A stretch of DNA of 64,000 nt from Echiichthys vipera. Lineage: Eukaryota; Chordata; Actinopteri; Perciformes; Trachinidae. Under the pieces are notes generated by a model. The model was not told the origin of the DNA and did not search any database. It saw only the letters and a list, made by a program, of their open reading frames with translations. The position numbers were made by a program, and so were the translations under genes. How positions within the stretch are numbered: position 1 is the stretch's first letter; every line of letters begins with the position of its first letter. The stretch covers positions 35,217,077 to 35,281,076 of the forward strand of contig OY829650.1 of the NCBI GenBank assembly GCA_963691815.1, given 5' to 3'. Positions 52,464 through 63,763 of this stretch are shown here, piece after piece.

Positions 52464-52693
52464 AATGTTAAATCACAATTCTAGAATGTTAAATCCCAGT
52501 TCTAGAATGTCAAGTCAAAGTTCTAGAATGTTAAGTAACAATTCTAGAATGTTAAGTCACAGTTCTAGAATGTTAAGTCTAAGTTCTAGAATGTTAAGTA
52601 ACAATTCTAGAATGTTAAATCACAGTTCAAGAATGTTAAGTCAAAGTTCTAGAATTTTAATGTTAAGTTACAATTCTCAAATGTTAAGTCACA
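52464..52693. repeat. Longest regular 21-bp repeat run in array B
   Basis: About ten units in perfect 21-bp register, most with an exact TTCTAGAA palindrome. The variable part alternates mainly between GTCAAAG, GTCACAG and GTAACAA. The run is bounded by the spacer ending at about 52,463 and the one starting near 52,695. The 121-codon frame that spans it is a product of the period. Confidence 0.88.
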
Positions 52694-52944
52694 TACCTGG
52701 TATGATAATTGCACACGTATATATCATTGCTTTGATCCTGCATTAGGCTATTCACTAGAGTTCATATTAATCTGATCTTGGAAGGTCATCATGGGACATT
52801 GGTTTCCCAGAGAAAGTCAGTTCAAGAATCTTAAATCACAATTCTAGAATGTAAAGTCACAGTTCTAGAATGTTAATTCAAAGTTCAAGAATGTTTAGTA
52901 ACAATTCTAGAATATTAAATCACAGGGCTAGAATGTAAAGTCAA

Positions 52945-52965
52945 AGTTGTAGAAAGTGTGAAAAA
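52945..52965. other. Junction between array B and array C
   Basis: The last recognisable array B unit (GTAAAGTCAAAGTTGTAGAA) is followed at once by AGTGTGAAAAAACGTCTAAA, the first unit of the 41-bp repeat. No unique sequence lies between. Confidence 0.8.
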
Positions 52966-55390
52966 ACGTCTAAAAACAGACGAAAACACCACAAAAACGT
53001 GTTGAAACGAATAAAAACAGAAGCAAAACTCCATAAAAAAATTATGAAACGACTAAAAACAGATGAAAACACCACAAGTACATGAAAAAATGACTAAAAA
53101 CAGGAGCAAAACTCCACATAAACCTTATGAAACGACTAAAAACAGATGAAAACACCACAAAAACATGAAATAACGACTAAAAGCAGATGAAAACACAACA
53201 AAAAAAATGACAAAAATGAATAAAAACAGATGAAAACACCACAAAAACGAATAAAAACAGATGAAAACACCAAAACAACGAGATGAAACGACTTAAAACA
53301 GATGAAAACACCACAAAAACGTGATGAAACAACTAAAAACGGACGCAAGACACCACAAAAACGACTAAAATAAGATAAAAACACCACAAAAACGTGATGA
53401 AACGACTTAAAACAGATGAAAACACCACAAAAACGTGATGAAACGATTCAAAAACAGACGCAAAACTCCACAGAAACATGACAAAACGATTAAAAACTGA
53501 TTAAAATACAGCTAAAAAGTGACAAAACGACTAAAAACAGACGAAAACACCAACAAAAACGTGATGAAACGGCTAAAAACAGACGAAAACACCACAAATA
53601 TGTTATGAAACAACTTAAAACAGATGAAAACACCACAAAAACATGACAAAACGACTAAAAACGGATGAAAACAGAACAAAAACGTGATGAAATGACTATA
53701 AACGGATGAAAACACCACAAAAACGTGATAAAACAACTATAAACAGACGAAACACACCACAAAAGGGTGATGAAACGACTAAAAACAGACGCAAGACACC
53801 ACAAAAACGACTAAAAACAGATAAAAACACCAAAAAAACGTGATGAACCGACTTAAAACAAATGAAAACACCACAAAAACGTGATGAAACAACTAAAATC
53901 AAATGTAAACACCAAAAAAACCTGACGACTAAAAACAGACCAAAACTCCAAAAAAATATGACAAAACGACTAAAAACAGATGAAAACAGCGCAAAAACGT
54001 GATGAAACCACTAAAACCATACGCAAGACACCAAAAATGTGACAAAAAGACTAAAAACAGATGAAAACAGCGTAAAAACGTGATGAAACGCCTAAAAACA
54101 GTTGAAAACACCACAAAAACATGACAAAACAACTAAAAACAGACGAAAACACCACAAAAACGTGATGAAACGACTAAAAACACACGAATACACCACAAAT
54201 ATGTGATGAAACGACTAAAAACAGACGCAAAACTCCACAAAAACATTATGAAACGACTTAAAACAGATGAAAAAACCACAAAAATGTGATGAAACGACTA
54301 AAAACAGACGAAACACACCACAAAAACATGATGAAACGACTAAAAACAGACGCAAGACACCACAAAAACGACTAAAACCAGATGAAAACACCACAAAAAT
54401 GTGATGAAACAACTTAAAACATATGAAAACACCACAAAAACGTGATGAAACAACTAAAAACAGATGCAAGGCACCACAAAAACGACTGAAAACAGATGAA
54501 AACACCACAGAAACGTGATGAAACGCCTCAAAACAGATGAAAAAACTAAAAAACATGACAAAAAAACAACTAAAAACAGACGAAAACATCACAAAAACGT
54601 GATGAAATTACTAAGAACAGACGAATACACCACAAAAACGTGATGAACCGACTTAAAACAGATGAAAACACCACAAAAATGTGACAAAACGACCAAAAAC
54701 AGACGAAAACACCACAAGAACATGACAAAACGACTAAAAACAGACGCAAAACCTTAGAAAAATATGATGAAATGACTAAAAACAGATCAAAACACCACAA
54801 AAACGTGACAAAAACGACTAAAAACGGATGAAAACACCACAAAAACGTGATAAAACAACTATAAACAGACGAAACACACCACAAAAACGTGATGAAAAGA
54901 CTAAAAACAGACGCAAGACACCACAAAAACGACTAAAAACAAATGTAAACACCACAAAAATGTGACAAAAAGATTAAAAACAGATGAAAACAGCGCAAAA
55001 CATGATGAAACGCCTAAAAACAGATGAAAACACCACAAAAACATGACAAAACAACTAAAAACAGAAAAAAACACCACAAAAACGTGATGAAACGACAAAA
55101 AACACACGAAAACACCACAAATATGTGATGAAACAACTTAAAATTGACGCAAGACACCACTAAAACGTGACAAAATGATTAAAAACAGACAACACCACAA
55201 AAACATGACAAAACCACTTAAAACAGACGCAAAACTCCACAAAAACATTATGAAACGACTTAAAACAGATGAAAACACCACAAAAACATGATGAAACAAC
55301 TAAAAATAGACGAAAACACCCCAAAACATTAAAAAACAAATAAAAACGGATGAAAACACCTCGAAAAGGTGACAAAAACGACTAAAAACA

Positions 55391-58212
55391 GATGAAAACA
55401 CCACAAAATTGTGAAAAAACAACTAAAAACAGATGAAAACACCACAAAAAATATGATAAAAAAACGAAAAACAGACGAAACACACCACAAAAACGTGATG
55501 AAACATATAAAAACAGACGCAAGACACTACAAGAACGACTAAAAACAGATGAAAACACCACAGAAATGTGATGAAACGCCTCAAAACAGAGGAAAACACT
55601 AAAAAACATGACAAAAAATCAACTAAAAACAGACGAAAACATCACAAAAACGTGATGAAATGACTAAAAACAGATGAAAACACCACAAAAACATGACAAA
55701 ACAACTAAAAACAGACGAAAACACCACAAAAACGTGATGAAACGACAAAAAACACACGAAAACACCACAAATATGTGATGAAACGACTTAAAAATTACGC
55801 AAGACACCACTAAAACGTGACAAAATGATTAAAAACAGACAACACCAAATAAACATGACAAAACGACCAAAAACAGACGCAAAGCTCCACAAAAATATCA
55901 TGAAACGACTTAAAACAGATGAAAACACCACAAAAACGTAATGAAACGACTAAAAACAGACGAAAACACCGCAAAAACATGACAAAACGACTAAAAACGG
56001 ATGAAAACACCACAAAAACATGACAAAACAACTAAAAACAGATGAAAACACCACAAAAACATGACAAAACAACTAAAAACACAAGAAAACACCACAAATA
56101 TGTGATGAAACGACTTGAAAATGACGCAAGACAACACTAAAACGTGACAAAATGATTAAAAACAGACAACACCACAAAAACATGACAAAACGACTAAAAA
56201 CAGACGCAAAACACCACAAAAACATGACAAAACGACTAAAAACTGATGAAAACACTCGAAAAGGTGACAAAAACGACTAAAAACAGATGAAAACACCACA
56301 AAAACGTGAAAAAAGGACTAAAAACAGAGACAAACACCACAAAAATATGATAAAACAACTAAAAACAGACGAAACACACCACAAAAACGTGATGAAACGA
56401 CTAAAAACAGACGCAAGACACCATAAAAACGACTAAAAACTGATGAAAACACCACAAAACCGTGAGGAAACGACTTAAAACAGACGAAAACACCACAAGA
56501 ACATGACAAAACAACTAAAAACAGACGCAAAACTCCAGAAAAACATGATGAAATTCCTAAAAGCAGACGAAAACACCACAAAAACATGACAAAACAACTA
56601 AAAACAGACGAAAACACCACTAAAACGTGACAAAATGATTAAAAACAGACAACACCAAATAAACATGACAAAACGACCAAAAACAGACGCAAAACTCCAC
56701 AAAAATATCATGAAACGACTTAAAACAGATGAAAACACCACAAAAACGTGATGAAACGACTAAAAACAGACGAAAACACCGCAAAAACATGACAAAACGA
56801 CTAAAAACGGATGAAAACACCACAAAAACATGACAAAACAACTAAAAACAGATGAAAACACCACAAAAACATGACAAAACAACTAAAAACACACGAAAAC
56901 ACCACAAGTATGTGATGAAAAGCCTTGAAAATGACGCAAGACACCACTAAAACGTGACAAAATGATTAAAAACAGACAACACCACAAAAACATGACAAAA
57001 CGACTAAAAACAGACGCAAAACACCACAAAAACATGACAAAACGACTTAAAACGGATGAAAACACTCGAAAAGGTGACAAAAACGACTAAAAACAGATGA
57101 AAACACCACAAAAACGTGAAAAAACGACTAAAAACAGAGAAAAACACCACAAAATTATGATAGAACAACTAAAAACAGACGAAACACACCACAAAAACGT
57201 GATGAAACTACTAAAAACAGACGCAAGACAACACAAAAACGACTAAAAACAGATGAAAACACCACAGAAACGTGATGAAACGCCTCAAAACATATGTAAA
57301 CACTATAAAACATGACAAAAAAAAAACTAAAACCAGACGAAAACATCACAAAAACGTGATGAAATTACTAAAAACAGACGAAAACACCACAAAAACGTGA
57401 TGAACCGACTTAAAACGGATGAAAACACCACAAAAATTTGACAAAACGACTAAAAACAGACGAAAAAACTACAAAAACATGACAAAACAACTAAAAACTG
57501 ACGCAAAACTCCAGAAAAACATGATGAAATGACTAAAAACAGATGAAAACACCACAAAAATGTGACAAAAGCGACAAAAAACGGATGAAAACACCACAAA
57601 AACGTGATAAAACAACTATAAACAGACGAAACACAACACAAAAACATGATGAAACGACTGAAAACAGACGAAAACACCACAAAAACATGACAAAAAGACT
57701 AAAAACGGATGAAAACACCACAAAAACATGTCGAAATGACCCAAAAAAGATCAAAACATCACAAAAATATGATAAAACAACTAAAAACAGACGAAAACAC
57801 CACAAAAACGTGATGAAACGACTAAAGACAGACGCAAGACACCACAAATACAAATTAAAAACTGATTAAAATACCACTAAAACGTGATGAACCGACTTAA
57901 AACAAATGAAAACACCACAAAAACGTGATGAAACAACTAAAATCAGATGTAAACACCAAAAAAACCTGACAAAACGATTAAAAACAGACCAAGACTCCAA
58001 AAAAATATGACAAAACGACTAAACTTAGACGCAAAACTCCACAAAAACATTATGAAACGACTTAAAACAGATGAAAACACCACAAAAACGTGATGAAACG
58101 ACTTAAAACAAATGAAAACACCACAAAAACGTGATAAAACAACTAAAACAGATGAAAACACCACAAAAACGTGATGAAACAACTAAAAACAGACGCAAGA
58201 CACCACAAAAAC
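55391..58212. repeat. Large duplicated block in array C, copy 1 (2.8 kb)
   Basis: This block matches 60,829-63,763 almost base for base. The offset is 5438 bp up to about 57,200 and 5551 bp after that, because the second copy carries about 113 bp extra. Irregular landmarks are shared, such as AAAACACTCGAAAAGGTGAC, AGACAACACCAAATAAAC, GACAAAAGCGACAAAAAACG and CAAATACAAATTAAAAACTG. Its first 1.3 kb (to about 56,681) also matches 58,924-60,214 at offset 3533. Confidence 0.88.
55810..57080. repeat. Internal duplication in array C, 810-bp offset
   Basis: Positions 55,810-56,270 recur at 56,620-57,080 with a constant offset of 810 bp, marked by AGACAACACCAAATAAAC (near 55,838 and 56,648) and by the AACACTCGAAAAGGTGAC variant at the end. 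The copies differ at a few bases, so this duplication is older than the 1905-bp and 5.5-kb ones. Confidence 0.72.
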
Positions 58213-58309
58213 GTGATGAACCGACTTAAAACAGATGAAAACACCACAAAAATGTGACAAAAAGACTAAAAACAGATGAAAACACCACAAAAACGTGAAA
58301 AAACGACTA

Positions 58310-60214
58310 AAACAGAGAAAAACACCACAAAAATATGATAAAACAACTAAAAAAAGATGAAAACACCACAGAAACGTGATGAAACGCCTCAAAACAGATG
58401 AAAACACTAAAAAACATGACAAAAAAACAACTAAAAACAGACGAAAACATCACAAGCACGTGATGAAATTACTAAAAACAGACAAAAACACCACAAAAAC
58501 GCGATGAACCGACTTAAAACAGATGAAAACATCACAAAAATGTGACAAAAAGACTAAAAACGGATGAAAACACCACAAAAACGTGAAAAAACGACTAAAA
58601 CAGAGAAAAACACCACAAAAATATGATAAAACAACTAAAAACAGACGAAACACACCACAAAAACGTGATGAAACGACTAAAAACAGACGCAAGACCCCAC
58701 AAAAACGACTAAAAACAGACGAAACACCACAAAAACATGACAAAACAACTAAAAACAGATGAAAACACCACAAAAACATGACACAACAACTAAAAACACA
58801 CGAAAACACCACAAGTATGTGATGAAAAGCCTTGAAAATGACGCAAGACACCACAAAAACATGACAAAACGACTAAAAACAGACGCAAAACACCACAAAA
58901 ACATGACAAAACAAATAAAAACGGATGAAAACACCACAAAATTGTGAAAAAACAACTAAAAACAGATGAAAACACCACAAAAAATATGATAAAAAAACGA
59001 AAAACAGACGAAACACACCACAAAAACGTGATGAAACATATAAAAACAGACGCAAGACACTACAAGAACGACTAAAAACAGATGAAAACACCACAGAAAT
59101 GTGATGAAACGCCTCAAAACAGAGGAAAACACTAAAAAACATGACAAAAAATCAACTAAAAACAGACGAAAACATCACAAAAACGTGATGAAATGACTAA
59201 AAACAGATGAAAACACCACAAAAACATGACAAAACAACTAAAAACAGACGAAAACACCACAAAAACGTGATGAAACGACAAAAAACACACGAAAACACCA
59301 CAAATATGTGATGAAACGACTTAAAAATGACGCAAGACACCACTAAAACGTGACAAAATGATTAAAAACAGACGACACCAAATAAACATGACAAAACGAC
59401 CAAAAACAGACGCAAAGCTCCACAAAAATATCATGAAACGACTTAAAACAGATGAAAACACCACAAAAACGTAATGAAACGACTAAAAACAGACGAAAAC
59501 ACCGCAAAAACATGACAAAACGACTAAAAACGGATGAAAACACCACAAAAACATGACAAAACAACTAAAAACAGATGAAAACACCACAAAAACATGACAA
59601 AACAACTAAAAACACAAGAAAACACCACAAATATGTGATGAAACGACTTGAAAATGACGCAAGACAACACTAAAACGTGACAAAATGATTAAAAACAGAC
59701 AACACCACAAAAACATGACAAAACGACTAAAAACAGACGCAAAACACCACAAAAACATGACAAAACGACTAAAAACGGATGAAAACACTCGAAAAGGTGA
59801 CAAAAACGACTAAAAACAGATGAAAACACCACAAAAACGTGAAAAAAGGACTAAAAACAGAGACAAACACCACAAAAATATGATAAAACAACTAAAAACA
59901 GACGAAACACACCACAAAAACGTGATGAAACGACTAAAAACAGACGCAAGACACCATAAAAACGACTAAAAACTGATGAAAACACCACAAAACCGTGAGG
60001 AAACGACTTAAAACAGACGAAAACACCACAAGAACATGACAAAACAACTAAAAACAGATGCAAAACTCCAGAAAAACATGATGAAATTCCTAAAAACAGA
60101 CGAAAACACCACAAAAACATGACAAAACAACTAAAAACAGACGAAAACACCACTAAAACGTGACAAAATGATTAAAAACAGACAACACCAAATAAACATG
60201 ACAAAACGACCAAA
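58310..60214. repeat. 1905-bp tandem duplication in array C, copy 1
   Basis: This stretch repeats immediately downstream at 60,215-62,119. Landmarks include CATCACAAGCACGTGATG (near 58,448 and 60,353), GCAAGACCCCACAAAAACG, AACATGACACAACAACTAAA and GACACTACAAGAACGAC. The two copies look almost identical, with a 1-bp difference in an A run near 60,312. Confidence 0.88.
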
Positions 60215-60220
60215 AACAGA
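60211..60220. other. Exchange junction creating the 1905-bp tandem duplication
   Basis: The sequence to the left (AAATAAACATGACAAAACG, ACCAAAAACAGA) matches 56,650-56,680 and 62,095-62,118, where it continues CGCAAAACTCC. To the right, GAAAAACACCACAAAAATAT matches about 58,316 on. The switch occurs at AAACAGA, shared by both. Confidence 0.68.
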
Positions 60221-62119
60221 GAAAAACACCACAAAAATATGATAAAACAACTAAAAAAAGATGAAAACACCACAGAAACGTGATGAAACGCCTCAAAACA
60301 GATGAAAACACTAAAAAAACATGACAAAAAAACAACTAAAAACAGACGAAAACATCACAAGCACGTGATGAAATTACTAAAAACAGACAAAAACACCACA
60401 AAAACGCGATGAACCGACTTAAAACAGATGAAAACATCACAAAAATGTGACAAAAAGACTAAAAACGGATGAAAACACCACAAAAACGTGAAAAAACGAC
60501 TAAAACAGAGAAAAACACCACAAAAATATGATAAAACAACTAAAAACAGACGAAACACACCACAAAAACGTGATGAAACGACTAAAAACAGACGCAAGAC
60601 CCCACAAAAACGACTAAAAACAGACGAAACACCACAAAAACATGACAAAACAACTAAAAACAGATGAAAACACCACAAAAACATGACACAACAACTAAAA
60701 ACACACGAAAACACCACAAGTATGTGATGAAAAGCCTTGAAAATGACGCAAGACACCACAAAAACATGACAAAACGACTAAAAACAGACGCAAAACACCA
60801 CAAAAACATGACAAAACAAATAAAAACGGATGAAAACACCACAAAATTGTGAAAAAACAACTAAAAACAGATGAAAACACCACAAAAAATATGATAAAAA
60901 AACGAAAAACAGACGAAACACACCACAAAAACGTGATGAAACATATAAAAACAGACGCAAGACACTACAAGAACGACTAAAAACAGATGAAAACACCACA
61001 GAAATGTGATGAAACGCCTCAAAACAGAGGAAAACACTAAAAAACATGACAAAAAATCAACTAAAAACAGACGAAAACATCACAAAAACGTGATGAAATG
61101 ACTAAAAACAGATGAAAACACCACAAAAACATGACAAAACAACTAAAAACAGACGAAAACACCACAAAAACGTGATGAAACGACAAAAAACACACGAAAA
61201 CACCACAAATATGTGATGAAACGACTTAAAAATGACGCAAGACACCACTAAAACGTGACAAAATGATTAAAAACAGACGACACCAAATAAACATGACAAA
61301 ACGACCAAAAACAGACGCAAAGCTCCACAAAAATATCATGAAACGACTTAAAACAGATGAAAACACCACAAAAACGTAATGAAACGACTAAAAACAGACG
61401 AAAACACCGCAAAAACATGACAAAACGACTAAAAACGGATGAAAACACCACAAAAACATGACAAAACAACTAAAAACAGATGAAAACACCACAAAAACAT
61501 GACAAAACAACTAAAAACACAAGAAAACACCACAAATATGTGATGAAACGACTTGAAAATGACGCAAGACAACACTAAAACGTGACAAAATGATTAAAAA
61601 CAGACAACACCACAAAAACATGACAAAACGACTAAAAACAGACGCAAAACACCACAAAAACATGACAAAACGACTAAAAACGGATGAAAACACTCGAAAA
61701 GGTGACAAAAACGACTAAAAACAGATGAAAACACCACAAAAACGTGAAAAAAGGACTAAAAACAGAGACAAACACCACAAAAATATGATAAAACAACTAA
61801 AAACAGACGAAACACACCACAAAAACGTGATGAAACGACTAAAAACAGACGCAAGACACCATAAAAACGACTAAAAACTGATGAAAACACCACAAAACCG
61901 TGAGGAAACGACTTAAAACAGACGAAAACACCACAAGAACATGACAAAACAACTAAAAACAGATGCAAAACTCCAGAAAAACATGATGAAATTCCTAAAA
62001 ACAGACGAAAACACCACAAAAACATGACAAAACAACTAAAAACAGACGAAAACACCACTAAAACGTGACAAAATGATTAAAAACAGACAACACCAAATAA
62101 ACATGACAAAACGACCAAA
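60215..62119. repeat. 1905-bp tandem duplication in array C, copy 2
   Basis: Second copy of the 1905-bp unit. Its later part is at the same time the start of the second large block (60,829 on), so the sequence runs on with GCAAAACTCC, as at about 56,682. Confidence 0.88.
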
Positions 62120-63763
62120 AACAGACGCAAAACTCCACAAAAATATCATGAAACGACTTAAAACAGATGAAAACACCACAAAAACGTGATGAAACGACTA
62201 AAAACAGACGAAAACACCGCAAAAACATGACAAAACGACTAAAAACGGATGAAAACACCACAAAAACATGACAAAACAACTAAAAACAGATGAAAACACC
62301 ACAAAAACATGACAAAACAACTAAAAACACACGAAAACACCAGAAGTATGTGATGAAAAGCCTTGAAAATGACGCAAGACACCACTAAAACGTGACAAAA
62401 TGATTAAAAACAGACAACACCACAAAAACATGACAAAACGACTAAAAACAGACGCAAAACACCACAAAAACATGACAAAACGACTTAAAACGAATGAAAA
62501 CACTCGAAAAGGTGACAAAAACGACTAAAAACAGATGAAAACACCACAAACACGTGAAAAAACGACTAAAAACAGAGAAAAACACCACAAAATTATGATA
62601 GAACAACTAAAAACAGACGAAACACACCACAAAAACGTGATGAAACTACTAAAAACAGACGCAAGACACCACAAAAACGATTTAAAACAGATGAAAACAC
62701 CACAAAAACGTGATGAAACGACTTAAAACAGATGAAAACACCACAAAACGTGATGAAACAACGAAAAGCAGACGCAAGACAACACAAAAACGACTAAAAA
62801 CAGATGAAAACACCACAGAAACGTGATGAAACGCCTCAAAACATATGTAAACACTATAAAACATGACAAAAAAAAAACTAAAACCAGACGAAAACATCAC
62901 AAAAACGTGATGAAATTACTAAAAACAGACGAAAACACCACAAAAACGTGATGAACCGACTTAAAACGGATGAAAACACCACAAAAATTTGACAAAACGA
63001 CTAAAAACAGACGAAAAAACTACAAAAACATGACAAAACAACTAAAAACTGACGCAAAACTCCAGAAAAACATGATGAAATGACTAAAAACAGATGAAAA
63101 CACCACAAAAATGTGACAAAAGCGACAAAAAACGGATGAAAACACCACAAAAACGTGATAAAACAACTATAAACAGACGAAACACAACACAAAAACATGA
63201 TGAAACGACTGAAAACAGACGAAAACACCACAAAAACATGACAAAAAGACTAAAAACGGATGAAAACACCACAAAAACATGTCGAAATGACCCAAAAAAG
63301 ATCAAAACATCACAAAAATATGATAAAACAACTAAAAACAGACGAAAACACCACAAAAACGTGATGAAACGACTAAAGACAGACGCAAGACACCACAAAT
63401 ACAAATTAAAAACTGATTAAAATACCACTAAAACGTGATGAACCGACTTAAAACAAATGAAAACACCACAAAAACGTGATGAAACAACTAAAATCAGATG
63501 TAAACACCAAAAAAACCTGACAAAACGATTAAAAACAGACCAAGACTCCAAAAAAATATGACAAAACGACTAAACTTAGACGCAAAACTCCACAAAAACA
63601 TTATGAAACGACTTAAAACAGATGAAAACACCACAAAAACGTGATGAAACGACTTAAAACAAATGAAAACACCACAAAAACGTGATAAAACAACTAAAAC
63701 AGATGAAAACACCACAAAAACGTGATGAAACAACTAAAAACAGACGCAAGACACTACAAAAAC
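60829..63763. repeat. Large duplicated block in array C, copy 2 (2.9 kb)
   Basis: Counterpart of 55,391-58,212. By eye, long parts are identical, for example the whole of 63,084-63,420 against 57,533-57,869. After about 63,763 it diverges into the AAAAAAAGATGAAAACACC variant, resembling 58,350-58,480. Confidence 0.88.
62678..62790. repeat. Insertion of about 113 bp (2-3 units) in the second large block
   Basis: Roughly three extra 41-bp-type units (two with GACTTAAAACAGATG or GATTTAAAACAGATG, and one with AACGAAAAGCAGACG) are present here and absent from the matching place near 57,235. They raise the copy offset from 5438 to 5551 bp. This is a local unit gain after the large duplication, or a loss in the other copy. 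Confidence 0.7.

Larger units (their letters stand above)
49057..52955. repeat. Composite satellite array B: 21-bp repeats interleaved with a conserved spacer of about 130 bp
   Basis: Runs of a 21-bp unit (core TTCTAGAATGTTAAGTCA, then about three variable bases) alternate with a longer conserved segment. By eye there are about 40 exact copies of the 8-bp palindrome TTCTAGAA and many one-base variants. The spacer's landmark TATTCACTAGAGTTCAT (or a close variant) occurs 12 times, with the TAGAGTT part at about 49,111, 49,401, 49,759, 50,201, 50,491, 50,849, 51,187, 51,419, 51,771, 52,104, 52,392 and 52,756. Spacing of 230 to 440 bp reflects variable 21-bp copy number. The spacer head has two forms, ACACACGGACATATCATTGC and GCACATTAACATATTCTTTT. 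I do not recognise the family. Confidence 0.93.

Noticed and set aside
49958..52746. Plus-strand frames in array B (49,958-50,203; 51,552-51,737; 52,381-52,746) reading as MLSQSSR-type heptapeptide repeats
   Set aside because: The 21-bp period is a multiple of three, so any stop-free unit yields a long repetitive frame. Start and end lie in spacer sequence and are not conserved between copies.
49057..52955. CRISPR-like repeat and spacer pattern in array B
   Set aside because: The short units are contiguous, the longer segments are copies of one sequence and not unique spacers, and no cas genes are present.
58448..58465. CACGTG E-box near 58,456 (also near 60,361 and 62,551)
   Set aside because: These are single-base variants of the common AACGTGATG in the 41-bp unit, spread by block duplication or arising separately. 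Nothing around them suggests a promoter.
57543..63420. Plus-strand Lys/Thr-rich frames in array C (for example 57,543-57,869 and 63,094-63,420)
   Set aside because: They are identical only because the whole 5.5-kb-offset block is duplicated. Composition and frame rotation of the 41-bp unit explain them.
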